This document shows, one piece after another, positions 11,313 to 19,434 of a stretch of 64,000 nt of DNA. The position numbers and the translations under genes were made by a program. Numbering within the stretch: position 1 is the stretch's first letter; every line of letters starts with the position of its first letter. Location of the stretch: the NCBI RefSeq assembly GCF_023231945.1, contig NZ_JAJLJH010000013.1, positions 62,001 through 126,000 of the forward strand, in the 5' to 3' direction. Below the pieces are notes generated by a model. It saw nothing but the letters and a program-made list of their open reading frames with translations. It did not search any database and had not been told where the DNA came from. This DNA is from Scleromatobacter humisilvae. GTDB taxonomy: Bacteria; Pseudomonadota; Gammaproteobacteria; Burkholderiales; Burkholderiaceae_C.

Positions 11313-11945
11313 TTGAAGATGCGCAGCTTGCAGGAACTCGGCGCCATGCGCGACGCGCTCGCGCGCGCGCAGCGCGAGGCAGCGGAAGCCGCTCGTCGCG
11401 CTGCCGAGGAGAAAGCGCGCGCGGATCGCGAGCGGCGCCAGTTCGAGCTCGCGGTGGGCGTCGTCAAGCCGCTCAAGGTCGCCGCGCGCGCCGACCTGCG
11501 GCCCGAGCCGCCGGCCGCGCATCCGCGCCAGAAGGAGCTCGACGAGGCCCGTGCGCTGGCCGAGGCGATGTCGGACGAGGTGGACGTCGAGTCGCTGCTG
11601 CTCACCGACGACGGCCTCGGCTTCCGGCGCCCGGGCGTGTCGCTGGACGTGCTGGGCCAGCTGCGCAAGGGCAAGTGGTCGATCCAGGACCAGCTGGACC
11701 TGCACGGCCTGCGCCGCGACGAGGCGCGCGAGGCCGTCGGCGCCTTCATCCGCGGCGCCGAACAGCGCGGGCTGCGCTGCCTGCGCGTGATCCACGGCAA
11801 GGGCCACGGCTCGCCAGGGCGCGAGCCGGTGCTCAAGGCCAAGGTGCACAAGTGGCTGGCGCAGCGGCAGGAAGTCATCGCGTTCGCGCAGGCCGCCGGG
11901 CCGCAGGGCGGCGCCGGGGCGGTCATCGTGCTGCTGGCGGCCTGA
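11313..11945 (+). CDS. Smr-domain protein
   Basis: The protein is about 210 aa. The N-terminal part is a charged Arg/Glu/Ala helix, probably a coiled coil (residues 10-50). The C-terminal Smr domain begins with DQLDLHGLRRDEA and contains the catalytic-type motif VIHGKGHGS. Smr domains are nucleases or nucleic-acid binders related to the MutS2 C-terminus. No MutS part is present. I chose the TTG at 11313 because GGAGGG lies 7 nt upstream; the ATG at 11319 is the alternative. The NUDIX gene follows after 2 bp. Confidence 0.82.
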   Translation: MKMRSLQELGAMRDALARAQREAAEAARRAAEEKARADRERRQFELAVGVVKPLKVAARADLRPEPPAAHPRQKELDEARALAEAMSDEVDVESLLLTDDGLGFRRPGVSLDVLGQLRKGKWSIQDQLDLHGLRRDEAREAVGAFIRGAEQRGLRCLRVIHGKGHGSPGREPVLKAKVHKWLAQRQEVIAFAQAAGPQGGAGAVIVLLAA

Positions 11946-11947
11946 GC

Positions 11948-12418
11948 ATGGCGCGCACCGTTTCCTGCGGCGTCGTGCTGGCCAATCGGCGCGGCGGGCT
12001 GTTCGTCTGCCACACCACCGGCATGCCGCGCTGGGACCTGCCCAAGGGCATCGCCGACGACGGCGAGGCGCCGCGCGACGCCGCCGTGCGCGAGGCCTGG
12101 GAAGAAGCCGGGCTGCGCCTGCCGGCCGACGCGCTGTTCGACCTCGGCGAATTCGCCTACCTGCCCGCCAAGCGGCTGCACCTGTTCGCGCTGCGCGTGG
12201 CCAACGACGCCGTCGACATGTCGCGCTGCCGCTGCCGCTCCTTCTTCGTCCACCACCGCACCGGCCTCGACACCCCCGAGGCCGACGCCTGGGCCTGGAA
12301 GCCGCGCGCCGACCTGGCCTCGTGGTGCGGCAAGAACATGACGCGCGTGCTGGGGTCGATCGACTGGGCCGCCATCGACGCGCTGCCCGAAGTCGCGCAC
12401 GTCGACGTGGATGCCTAG
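11948..12418 (+). CDS. NUDIX hydrolase
   Basis: The protein is 156 aa. The Nudix box is complete: G-x5-E-x7-REAWEEAG-L, around residues 34-56. It should hydrolyse a nucleoside diphosphate linked to another moiety, but the substrate is not evident. It is immediately downstream of the Smr gene and likely cotranscribed. Its stop overlaps that of the convergent mpg gene by a few bases. Confidence 0.88.
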   Translation: MARTVSCGVVLANRRGGLFVCHTTGMPRWDLPKGIADDGEAPRDAAVREAWEEAGLRLPADALFDLGEFAYLPAKRLHLFALRVANDAVDMSRCRCRSFFVHHRTGLDTPEADAWAWKPRADLASWCGKNMTRVLGSIDWAAIDALPEVAHVDVDA

Positions 12419-12993
12419 CCCTTCGCGAACGGCTTGCTGAGGAAGCGCGAGCCGACGAGCCCGAAGCGCCACGGCGCGTCGACCGCCTTCGAGATGCCGA
12501 TGCGCGGCCCGACGAGCGACTCGGTGGCCTCGTCCGGCGCGGCGACGAAGAACGGCGGGCGATCCAGCGGCAGCCCGTAGTGCGCCTTCGTGATGCCCAG
12601 CGCCTGGCCGAGCCGGCCCGGGCCCGAGCAGAGCAATCGCGGATCGGACAGGCCGCGCCGCTGGGCCATCTGTTCCAGGCCGACGCGCGGCTCCAGCGCG
12701 CGGATCAGCACCCCGGCGCCATGCCCGACCTCGCGGCACGTGAAGTTCAGGCACCAGTGGATGCCGTACGAGCGGTAGACGTACGCGTGGCCCGACGGCC
12801 CGAACATCGCGGCATTGCGCGCGGTCGGGCCCATGTGCGTGTGCGAGGCCGGGTCGGACTGGTCGTAGGCCTCGGTCTCGACGATCACCCCGCCGACGCC
12901 GTCGACCAGCAGCGTTGCGCCGATCAGCGCATGGGCGACGACGTCGGCGGGCGCGTCGAAGTCGATGTCGCGCGACTTGCGGCGCGCCGTCAT
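12415..12993 (-). CDS. mpg: 3-methyladenine DNA glycosylase (AAG/MPG family)
   Basis: The 192-aa protein matches the small AAG fold. It excises alkylated purines at the start of base excision repair. Motifs seen are [16 protein letters not shown] (containing the catalytic glutamate), [21 protein letters not shown] and [14 protein letters not shown]. The ATG at 12993 overlaps the DUF1810 stop (ATGA). A second alkylation repair gene, alkB, lies 4 kb away. Confidence 0.93.
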   Translation of the reverse strand: MTARRKSRDIDFDAPADVVAHALIGATLLVDGVGGVIVETEAYDQSDPASHTHMGPTARNAAMFGPSGHAYVYRSYGIHWCLNFTCREVGHGAGVLIRALEPRVGLEQMAQRRGLSDPRLLCSGPGRLGQALGITKAHYGLPLDRPPFFVAAPDEATESLVGPRIGISKAVDAPWRFGLVGSRFLSKPFAKG

Positions 12994-13421
12994 CGGGGCT
13001 TCGCGAGCAGGCCGAGCGTGGCCGGATCCGGCTGGCCGCCGTAATACTGGCGCAGCGCGCGGTCGAAGACGCTTTCGCCGCCGGCGACCTCGCCGAACAG
13101 CGTGAGGCAGGAGCACAGCTTCAGGTCGTCGGGCGAGCCGAAGATCTCGTGCGCCGTGCGGCCGCGCACGGCCAGCACCCGCTCGACGCAGTCGCGCAGC
13201 CGCGGCCCCAGCACCGGATGTGCGAGGTAGGCCGCGGCCTCGTCGCGCGAGGCGATGCCGAAGTGAAAGGCCATCTGGCTGTGGCCGAGGCCGCGCAGCT
13301 GCGGGAAGACGAACCACATCCAGTGCGTGCGCTTGCGGCCGGCGCGCAGCTCGGCCATGGCGTCGGCGATGCGCGGTTCCTGGGCTTCCACGAAGCGTTC
13401 AAGATCGTTCTCGTTGCTCAT
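12990..13421 (-). CDS. DUF1810 family protein
   Basis: The protein is 143 aa and follows the DUF1810 pattern: FVEAQEP near the start, then [39 protein letters not shown] and a late [16 protein letters not shown]. Relatives appear as stand-alone genes or in macrodomain-type proteins, and no reaction is established. The start lies in ATGATG. I use the second ATG, with GGGG about 8 nt upstream. It overlaps both the ArsR gene and mpg, making a compact minus-strand operon. Confidence 0.85.
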   Translation of the reverse strand: MSNENDLERFVEAQEPRIADAMAELRAGRKRTHWMWFVFPQLRGLGHSQMAFHFGIASRDEAAAYLAHPVLGPRLRDCVERVLAVRGRTAHEIFGSPDDLKLCSCLTLFGEVAGGESVFDRALRQYYGGQPDPATLGLLAKPR

Positions 13422-13765
13422 CATTGATCCCCTTCGACGAACGCGCGCAGGCGTTCGAGGGCATCTTCCCACTGCTTCGAGATCCGATCGAGCTGCGCAT
13501 GGACATCGCGGATGCGCTGCGGCCGCAGCCGCCAGATGTGCTCGCGCCCACGCCGCTCGCCGGCCACGAAGCCGGCGTCGGACAGCACCTGCAGGTGCTT
13601 GGTGATGGCCTGGCGCGTGACGGCTGACTTCTCGCTCATCTGCGCGATCGACTCCGGCCCGCTGGCCGACAGGCGCATCAGCAGCTGCAGCCGCGTGGCG
13701 TCGCCGAGCGCGGCGAACAGCGGCGCGGCGTCCTGCGCGCGCCGGGCGGCGTCAGGCGCCGACAT
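13421..13765 (-). CDS. ArsR-family transcriptional regulator
   Basis: The protein is 114 aa with a winged helix. LFAALGDATRLQLLMRLS begins the domain, and the recognition helix is VTRQAITKHLQVLSDAG. No cysteine metal site is visible, so it is probably of the non-metal subgroup linked to SRPBCC genes. It overlaps the end of the SRPBCC gene by 14 bp and is downstream of it. That is the reverse of the common regulator-first order seen in the pair at 38-39 kb. Confidence 0.88.
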   Translation of the reverse strand: MSAPDAARRAQDAAPLFAALGDATRLQLLMRLSASGPESIAQMSEKSAVTRQAITKHLQVLSDAGFVAGERRGREHIWRLRPQRIRDVHAQLDRISKQWEDALERLRAFVEGDQ

Positions 13766-14204
13766 AGGCCCGCACGTTCTCGAGCTGCTCGTCCCAGCCG
13801 CGCTCGTTCATGCGGAACGCCTCGGCAATGCGCTCGGGCGGCAGGCGATCGAAGCCGGACTCGACCACCGTCACCAGCGTGCCGCCGTCCTGCGGCTCGA
13901 GCAGGAACTCGACCAGCGTCATCGGCTCGGCCGAGTAGTCCTTCTTCGTGTCGACCGCGTACGGGTGCCAGCGGTACGCGAAGCGCGTCTCGGGCTCCAG
14001 CGCCTCGGTGTGCAGCGTGAAGCGCACGTGCTCCCAGCCCTTGTACGTGATCTGGCCGGACGTGGGTTGGCCGACGACGAAAGGCGACTCCAGCGCGACG
14101 TTGAACCAGGCGCCGAACTGGGCCGAATCGGTGATGGCCTGCCAGACGCGCGACTGCGGCGCCTTGATGTGCAGGTGCTTGCGGATCTCGTTGGTGGACG
14201 ACAT
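13752..14204 (-). CDS. SRPBCC (AHSA1-like) domain protein
   Basis: The protein is 150 aa with the START-like ligand cavity fold. The opening IRKHLHIKAPQSRVWQAITD and the C-terminal helix ERIAEAFRMNERGWDEQLENV are typical of AHSA1-type proteins. Such proteins often sit with an ArsR regulator and bind a hydrophobic ligand, but the ligand is unknown. The start at 14204 has GGAGAG 7 nt upstream. It leads a minus-strand operon continuing into arsR, DUF1810 and mpg. Confidence 0.82.
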   Translation of the reverse strand: MSSTNEIRKHLHIKAPQSRVWQAITDSAQFGAWFNVALESPFVVGQPTSGQITYKGWEHVRFTLHTEALEPETRFAYRWHPYAVDTKKDYSAEPMTLVEFLLEPQDGGTLVTVVESGFDRLPPERIAEAFRMNERGWDEQLENVRAYVGA

Positions 14205-14251
14205 GGCGGCTCTCCGGTTGGTGACGTATTTGTAGCGCGGGCTCCTCAAAC

Positions 14252-14271
14252 ATGCAACCCCGTGGTTGCAT
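14252..14271. promoter_or_regulatory. Inverted repeat, candidate ArsR operator
   Basis: A perfect 8-bp inverted repeat, atgcaacc/ggttgcat with a 4-bp spacer, lies about 50 bp before the SRPBCC gene. On the minus strand a TTGCAT box in it is followed 17 nt later by TACAAA, a plausible -35/-10 pair, so a bound repressor would cover the -35. Confidence 0.45.
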
Positions 14272-14340
14272 ATAAAGCGGGCGAGGACGAGCCGGGCCGC
14301 ACCGTGGCCGAGACTTCAGCCTGGCCTCCTAGAATCGCGC

Positions 14341-15201
14341 ATGACCCTCCCGATCCCGTTGCGCGCCGCCGCGCTCGCCTGCGCCCTCGTCTTCTCGCAC
14401 GCGGCCTTCGCCGACCCGGTGCCGACCGAGGATCCCGGCTTCACCGACGCCATCACCGAGCAGCTGCGCACCGCGCTGCCGGACGAGCACGTCATCGTCG
14501 TCGGCCCGCAGCGGCTGACGATCGGCAACGCCGGCTTCACCGTCAACCTCGGGCGGCTGTTCCAGGCCTGCCGTGCGAATGCCGCGAAGTGCGACGAGTC
14601 GTCGGCACGCTACGTGGCCGGCGTCACCCAGGCCTTCCAGGACATGAACAAGCCGCCGGCGCCGGCGCAGGTCCGCATCGCGGTGCGCTCGGCGCGGATG
14701 GCGCAGGCCTACATGGACAGCACGCGCGCCACCGGCCTCGCGCTGCAGGTGCAGCCCTTCGTCGAGGGCCTGGTCAGCACGGTCGTCATCGACTCGCCGG
14801 CCTCGCTGCGCTGGGCCTCGTCGAAGGACATGGAGGCGCTCAAGCTCGACGCCGCCGGCCTGCGCGAACTCGCGCGCAGCAACACGCACGCGTCGCTGCA
14901 GCCGCTGGCCAGCGTCGCGCAGCCGGCCGCCAAGGGCAAGCTCGGCACGATCGACGGCGACGCCTACACGGCCAGCCGCATCCTGTTTCCCGCCGACTGG
15001 GCGGCCATGGCCAAGGCGCAGGACGGCGTGCTGATCGTCGCGGTGCCGCTGCCGACGGAGATCATCTACACCGGCGACGAGAGCGCCCACGCGCTCGATG
15101 CGCTGCGCACGCTCGCGCACCAGCAGATGGCGGCGTCGCCGGGCGGCATCAGCGACCGGTTGCTGCGCTGGACGCCCGAGGGCTGGAAGACCCTGCCGTG
15201 A
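14341..15201 (+). CDS. Secreted protein resembling DUF1444 (YtpQ)
   Basis: The product is 286 aa with a signal peptide cleaved near SHAAFA. The mature part resembles DUF1444 proteins: a repeated fold with VIVVGPQRLTIGNAGFTVNL early and SRILFPADWAAMAKAQDG late. Bacillus YtpQ is cytoplasmic, so the export here is unusual. Two cysteines (CRANAAKC) could form a disulfide. The function is unknown. The M28 peptidase follows 32 bp downstream in the same direction, so the two may be exported together. Confidence 0.6.
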   Translation: MTLPIPLRAAALACALVFSHAAFADPVPTEDPGFTDAITEQLRTALPDEHVIVVGPQRLTIGNAGFTVNLGRLFQACRANAAKCDESSARYVAGVTQAFQDMNKPPAPAQVRIAVRSARMAQAYMDSTRATGLALQVQPFVEGLVSTVVIDSPASLRWASSKDMEALKLDAAGLRELARSNTHASLQPLASVAQPAAKGKLGTIDGDAYTASRILFPADWAAMAKAQDGVLIVAVPLPTEIIYTGDESAHALDALRTLAHQQMAASPGGISDRLLRWTPEGWKTLP

Positions 15202-15233
15202 CGGCGCGGGCGCGGATCCCGATAATCCGCGCC

Positions 15234-16580
15234 ATGCCAAACCTTCGCCTCCCGCTCGCCGCCGCCCTGCTGTTGTCGTCGCAGGCCTTCGCGGCCGATC
15301 CGCCCGACGTGCAACTGGCCGCCATCGCCGACGCCGTCGACCCGCAGGCGCTGCACGCCACCATCGAGAAGCTGGTCGGCTTCGGCACGCGGCATACGCT
15401 GTCGGACACCGTCTCCGAGACGCGCGGCATCGGCGCGGCGCGGCGCTGGACCAAGGCGCGCTTCGAGGCGATCTCGCGCGAATGCGGCGGCTGCCTGGAG
15501 ATCGTCACGCCGGCGCAGAACATCACCGGCAAGCGCGCGCCCAACGGCGTCGAGATCGTCGACGTCGTCGCGATCCAGCGCGGCACCGGCGACCCCGGCC
15601 GCGTCGTCGCGATCACCGGCCACATCGACTCGCGCGTCACCGACGTGATGGACGCCACGCACGACGCTCCGGGCGCCAACGACGACGCGTCGGGCACGGC
15701 GGCGGTGCTGGAGTCGGCGCGCATCCTCTCGAAGCGCAGGTTCGCGGCCACCATCGTCTACGGCGTGCTCACCGGCGAGGAGCAGGGCCTGTACGGCGGC
15801 AAGGTGCTGGCGGACTACGCGAAGGCGCAGGGCTGGCGCGTGGAGGCCGACTTGAACAACGACATCGTCGGCAACAGCCACGGCCAGGACGGCGTCAACC
15901 AGAACGACGTCGTGCGCGTGTTCTCCGAAGGCACCAAGGCACTCGAGACGCCGGAGCAGGCGAGCAAGCGGCGCTACAACGGCGGCGAGCTGGACTCTCC
16001 GTCGCGCAACCTGGCGCGCTTCGTCGCCGGGCTGGCCGATCGCCACCTGGTCAACTTCCGCGTCAACATGGTCTACCGCACCGACCGCTACGGCCGCGGC
16101 GGCGACCAGGTGGAGTTCCTGCAGCACGGCTACCCGGCGCTGCGCCTCACGGAGCCGCACGAGGACTACCGCAACGAGCACCAGGACCTGCGCACCGAGA
16201 ACGGCGTGCGCTTCGGCGACACGATCGACCGCGTCGACTTCGACTACCTCGCGCAGGTGACGCGCCTGAACGCGATCACGCTCGCCGCGCTCGCCAACGC
16301 GCCCGCGCCGGTGCAGGGCGTGCAGATCGGCGGCGCCGTCACCACCGACACCGTCATGACCTGGACGCCGCAGCCCGGAGTCGCGCAGTACCGTGTCTGG
16401 TGGCGCGACACCACGGCGCCGCAGTGGCAGCACAGCCGCAGCTACGCGGCCAATGTCGATCCGGGCCATGCGGTGCTGAGGAACGTCGATCTCGACGACT
16501 TCTTCTTCGGCGTGTCGGCGGTGTCGGCCGACGGCTGGGAGTCGCCGGTCACGTTCCCGGGCGACGCGGGCAGCTTCTGA
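15234..16580 (+). CDS. Secreted M28-family zinc aminopeptidase with C-terminal beta domain
   Basis: The protein is 448 aa with a signal peptide ending near QAFA. The M28 dizinc site is visible: ITGHIDSR (first His ligand), GANDDASGTAA (bridging Asp), GEEQGLYG (catalytic Glu pair) and a late LTEPHEDYRNEHQD. The last 100 residues look like a fibronectin III-type domain (VMTWTPQPGVAQYRVWWRD). The likely job is releasing N-terminal amino acids from peptides in the periplasm or outside the cell. Confidence 0.88.
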   Translation: MPNLRLPLAAALLLSSQAFAADPPDVQLAAIADAVDPQALHATIEKLVGFGTRHTLSDTVSETRGIGAARRWTKARFEAISRECGGCLEIVTPAQNITGKRAPNGVEIVDVVAIQRGTGDPGRVVAITGHIDSRVTDVMDATHDAPGANDDASGTAAVLESARILSKRRFAATIVYGVLTGEEQGLYGGKVLADYAKAQGWRVEADLNNDIVGNSHGQDGVNQNDVVRVFSEGTKALETPEQASKRRYNGGELDSPSRNLARFVAGLADRHLVNFRVNMVYRTDRYGRGGDQVEFLQHGYPALRLTEPHEDYRNEHQDLRTENGVRFGDTIDRVDFDYLAQVTRLNAITLAALANAPAPVQGVQIGGAVTTDTVMTWTPQPGVAQYRVWWRDTTAPQWQHSRSYAANVDPGHAVLRNVDLDDFFFGVSAVSADGWESPVTFPGDAGSF

Positions 16581-16691
16581 CGCGGCGCGATGCTGGCGGA
16601 GGGGTCTGGCATCTCCTCGTCCGCGCCGTCGCCCGGATCAAGGCATCGGTGTCGATCGCGGATCGGGCAATGCCAGACCTCGCGCACGTCG

Positions 16692-16785
16692 ACTCACCGG
16701 CCCGCTCGCGCCGTGCGCAGGGTGATCGACCACGGCAACTCGTCCACAGGCGACACGCTGTTCTGCCAGCCCCAGCGCGCCCGCC
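16692..16785 (-). pseudogene. Displaced copy of the alkB 3' end
   Basis: Bases 16706-16785 match 17084-17163, inside the alkB gene, with about 6 differences in 78 positions. On the minus strand the copy keeps the alkB frame (ARWGWQ..SV.PVDEL.WSITLRTAR) and ends at its own TGA at 16692. Nothing upstream in alkB is duplicated. The repeat array separates the copy from the real gene. It is either a long target duplication from insertion of the array or the tail of a second alkB allele. Confidence 0.7.
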
Positions 16786-16786
16786 T

Positions 16787-17055
16787 TTTGGGGGTCACGC
16801 CTTTTGGGGGTCAGGTCTTGCCTTTTGCCTTCCGGCTGGGGTCAGGTCTTGCCTTTTGCCTCCAAAAATCCTGCGTGCTCCGAGGCAAGACCCACACCGA
16901 AACGCTGTCGTGCTCGAACTTCGAAGGGGCCGCCTCTTTCGCGTTGAACCCGGCCGCCACCGAGGGCAGGGGCAGGCAAAAGGCAAGACCTGACCCCAAG
17001 TCGCGGGCAAAAGGCAAGACCTGACCCCAACCGCGAAAGGCAAGACCTGACCCCA
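16787..17055. repeat. Palindromic array of a 23-bp repeat (MITE/REP-like)
   Basis: The unit begins ggggtcaggtcttgcc and continues ttttgcc. Complete copies read forward at 16807-16829 and 16838-16860, with a degraded copy at 16791-16806. Complete inverted copies are at 16975-16997 and 17006-17028, with a partial one at 17036-17054. The roughly 114-bp centre has an extra half-site (ggcaagaccc) and no ORF. I recall similar repeats next to REP-associated tyrosine transposases, but none is present here. This fills most of the 486-bp gap between the M28 gene and alkB. Confidence 0.85.
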
Positions 17056-17066
17056 CCCGCGAGGCT

Positions 17067-17666
17067 CTAACGAACAACGTTGCGCGCCGTGCGCAGCGTG
17101 ATCGACCACCGCAACTCGTCCACCGGCGCCACGCTGTGCTGCCAGCCCCAGCGCGCCGGCCCGCGCAGCGCGTAGATCGAGCGCGGCGCCGCGCGCAGCT
17201 TGACGACGTCGGCCCGCTTCGGCGCGACCGGCGGGTACGGGCGGAAGCGCAGCGTGGCCGTGGAGCCGAGCGAGACGCCGAAGACGTCCTCGTGCTCCGG
17301 CACGTCGCGATGCCAGCCCAGCGGCGTGCCCGGCGCGTATTCGGCCACCAGCACGTGGCGGATCGCCTCGGGCTCGACGCCCGCCCAGCGCGCGACGCGC
17401 GCGCGCAGCGGATGCAGCTCCTCGATCAGCGGCTGCGCGGGCAGCAGCTTGTTGGCGTCGTAGTCGTAGCTGCCGCCGAAACTCGCGACGCGACGGCGCG
17501 CCGTGTACTGCTTGTAGATGGCGGCCTCGAGCGGCAGCGCGCGGATGAGCGCGATCAGCGCGGCCTCGTCATCGCGCGAGAGGAAGTCCGCCTCGTACGC
17601 CAGGCCCTCGGGCAGGTTCGCCGGAACCGGTTCCGGCAACTCGTCGAACAGGCTGCCTTGGCTCAG
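17067..17666 (-). CDS. alkB: AlkB-type 2-oxoglutarate/Fe(II) dioxygenase
   Basis: The protein is about 199 aa. It should reverse alkyl lesions in DNA or RNA by oxidation. The iron triad is the HRD of LGWHRDVPEHED plus the His in WGWQHSVAPVDELRWSITLR, whose arginines bind 2-oxoglutarate. Its length resembles ABH2/AlkB-like bacterial proteins. No ATG, GTG or TTG lies at the expected N-terminus. The best start is CTG at 17666, with GAGGG 6 nt upstream, overlapping the DUF2867 stop as CTGA. A TTG at 17639 is the alternative. The repeat array adjoins its 3' end. Confidence 0.85.
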   Translation of the reverse strand: MSQGSLFDELPEPVPANLPEGLAYEADFLSRDDEAALIALIRALPLEAAIYKQYTARRRVASFGGSYDYDANKLLPAQPLIEELHPLRARVARWAGVEPEAIRHVLVAEYAPGTPLGWHRDVPEHEDVFGVSLGSTATLRFRPYPPVAPKRADVVKLRAAPRSIYALRGPARWGWQHSVAPVDELRWSITLRTARNVVR

Positions 17667-18100
17667 GCCACGCCCTCGATGACACGCGCGGCGATGGCGC
17701 GATGGAACGGCATGATGGCCGCCAGGTAGGCGCGGCCCCAGGCGTTGTGCCAGCGCACGATGGTCGTGACGGTGGCGAAGCCGCCGCCGACGCCCACGAC
17801 GACGCGGAAGTCGAGGTGCTTGTCGTCGAAGCCCAGGATCACCTGGTCGGGCGATTCGCGCACCACCGGGAATCCGCCCTTGGGCGCGGGCTTGAGCCCG
17901 ACGAGCCGGCCCAGCCGGTTGCGCGCGCCGATCAGCACGCGCATCCACAAGGGCATGTGGGCGAACGCCATGCGCGTGGACGCTATCGCATCGACGCCGT
18001 GGATGGCCTGCACCTTGTACGCGTCCGCGAACTGGTAGCCAGGCAGGATGCGCTCGGCATCGGCGCAAGGGGCAGCGGGAATCGCGATCTGGCGGCTCAT
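17663..18100 (-). CDS. DUF2867 family protein
   Basis: The protein is 145 aa with the DUF2867 features: an early GYQFADAYKVQ, a central MPLWMRVLIGARNRLGRLVGLK, and VVGVGGGFATVTTIVRWHNAWGRAYLA in the C-terminal half. The last motif resembles the SRPBCC-like part of some oxidoreductase fusions. No activity is known to me. It is translationally linked to alkB. Confidence 0.8.
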   Translation of the reverse strand: MSRQIAIPAAPCADAERILPGYQFADAYKVQAIHGVDAIASTRMAFAHMPLWMRVLIGARNRLGRLVGLKPAPKGGFPVVRESPDQVILGFDDKHLDFRVVVGVGGGFATVTTIVRWHNAWGRAYLAAIMPFHRAIAARVIEGVA

Positions 18101-18168
18101 GGCTCGACTGTATGCCTGGCGCCTGTCGAGCACCATGACAAGCCGACAAGTCGGCGGGGATTTCGGCC

Positions 18169-19335
18169 TCAGTCCGACAGCGCCTTCATCTGCCGATGGA
18201 GGTCGGACTTGCCCTCGAAGCCGATGCCGGGCAGGTCGGGCATCGTCACGAAGCCCTGGTCCACCTTGACGCCATCGGGGAAGCCGCCGAACGGCTGGAA
18301 CAGGTCGGGATAGGACTCGTTGCCGCCCAGGCCCAGTCCCGCGGCGATGTTGAGCGACATCTGGTGACCGCCGTGGGGGATGCAGCGGCTGGCCGACCAG
18401 CCGTGTTCCTTCAGCATGTCCAGCGTGCGCAGGTATTCGACCAGGCCGTAGCTCAGCGCGCAGTCGAACTGCAGCCAGTCGCGGTCGGGGCGCATGCCGC
18501 CGTAGCGGACCAGGTTGCGCGCGTCCTGCATCGAGAACAGGTTCTCGCCGGTGGCCATCGGGTTCTTGTAATAGCTGCGCAGCGTGGCCTGCAGCTCGAA
18601 GTCCAGCGGGTCGCCGGCCTCCTCGTACCAGAACAGGTCGTACTGCGACAGCGCCTTGGCATAGCGAACAGCGGTGTCCAGGTCGAAGCGGCCATTGGCG
18701 TCGACGGCGAGCTTCTGGCCGTCCTGCAGCACCGACAGGATGGAGTCGATGCGGCGCAGGTCTTCATCGAGCGAGGCGCCGCCGATCTTCTTCTTGACGA
18801 CCGTGTAGCCGCGATCGATGTAGCTGCGCATCTCGTCCTTCAACTTGCCGTGATCCTGGCCCGGGTAGTAGTAGCCGCCCGCGGCGTAGACGAAGACCTG
18901 GCGGTTCGGCGTGCCCGTGCCGTAGCGCTCGGCGAGCAGCTGGAACAACGGCTGGCCGGCGATCTTGGCGACCGCGTCCCACACCGCCATGTCGATCGTG
19001 CCGATCGCCACCGAGCGCTCGCCGTGTCCACCCGGCTTCTCGTTGGTGAACATCGCGGCCCAGATCTTGTGCGGGTCGAGGTTGTCGCCCGTCGCGTCGA
19101 CCAGCGACGCCGGATCGGCCTCCAGGATGCGCGGGATGAAGCGCTCGCGCATCAGCTTGCCCTGGCCGTAGCGGCCGTTCGAGTTGAAGCCGTAGCCGAC
19201 GACGGGCCTGCCGTCGCGGATCACGTCGGTGATCACCGCGACGAGGCTCAGCGTCATCTTGCTAAAGTCGATGTAGGCGTTGCGGATGGGCGAGCTGATG
19301 GGCAGCGTGATCTCGCGGATCTCGACGATCTTCAT
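18169..19335 (-). CDS. tarD: D(-)-tartrate dehydratase, enolase superfamily
   Basis: The 388-aa protein belongs to the mandelate racemase-like branch of the enolase superfamily. It closely resembles the Bradyrhizobium D-tartrate dehydratase, which makes oxaloacetate. Shared stretches include SSPIRNAYIDF, VGYGFNSNGRYGQG, NEKPGGHGERSVA and FVYAAGGYYYPG. Catalytic features are VVKKKIGGA (KxK), VDANGRFDL, WYEEAGDP, GENLFS (metal-ligand Glu) and CIPHGGHQMSLN (His). A divergent LysR gene is the likely regulator. No dicarboxylate uptake gene lies beside it. Confidence 0.85.
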   Translation of the reverse strand: MKIVEIREITLPISSPIRNAYIDFSKMTLSLVAVITDVIRDGRPVVGYGFNSNGRYGQGKLMRERFIPRILEADPASLVDATGDNLDPHKIWAAMFTNEKPGGHGERSVAIGTIDMAVWDAVAKIAGQPLFQLLAERYGTGTPNRQVFVYAAGGYYYPGQDHGKLKDEMRSYIDRGYTVVKKKIGGASLDEDLRRIDSILSVLQDGQKLAVDANGRFDLDTAVRYAKALSQYDLFWYEEAGDPLDFELQATLRSYYKNPMATGENLFSMQDARNLVRYGGMRPDRDWLQFDCALSYGLVEYLRTLDMLKEHGWSASRCIPHGGHQMSLNIAAGLGLGGNESYPDLFQPFGGFPDGVKVDQGFVTMPDLPGIGFEGKSDLHRQMKALSD

Positions 19336-19434
19336 GGCGTGTCTCCGGCGGGTTGATGCCTGCCATGTTGCGCCGGCCGCGCCGCGCGGGCCAATGCTCA
19401 TTTCCTCATCTTCGATGCGCTGGACGACCCGCCC

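Noticed and set aside
16787-17055. Repeated units considered as a CRISPR array
   Set aside because: Copies occur in both orientations, gaps are uneven and short (about 8 bp), and no cas genes are present.
16795-17109. Short minus-strand ORFs inside the repeat array
   Set aside because: They are produced by the repeats themselves, overlap each other in different frames and lack start signals.
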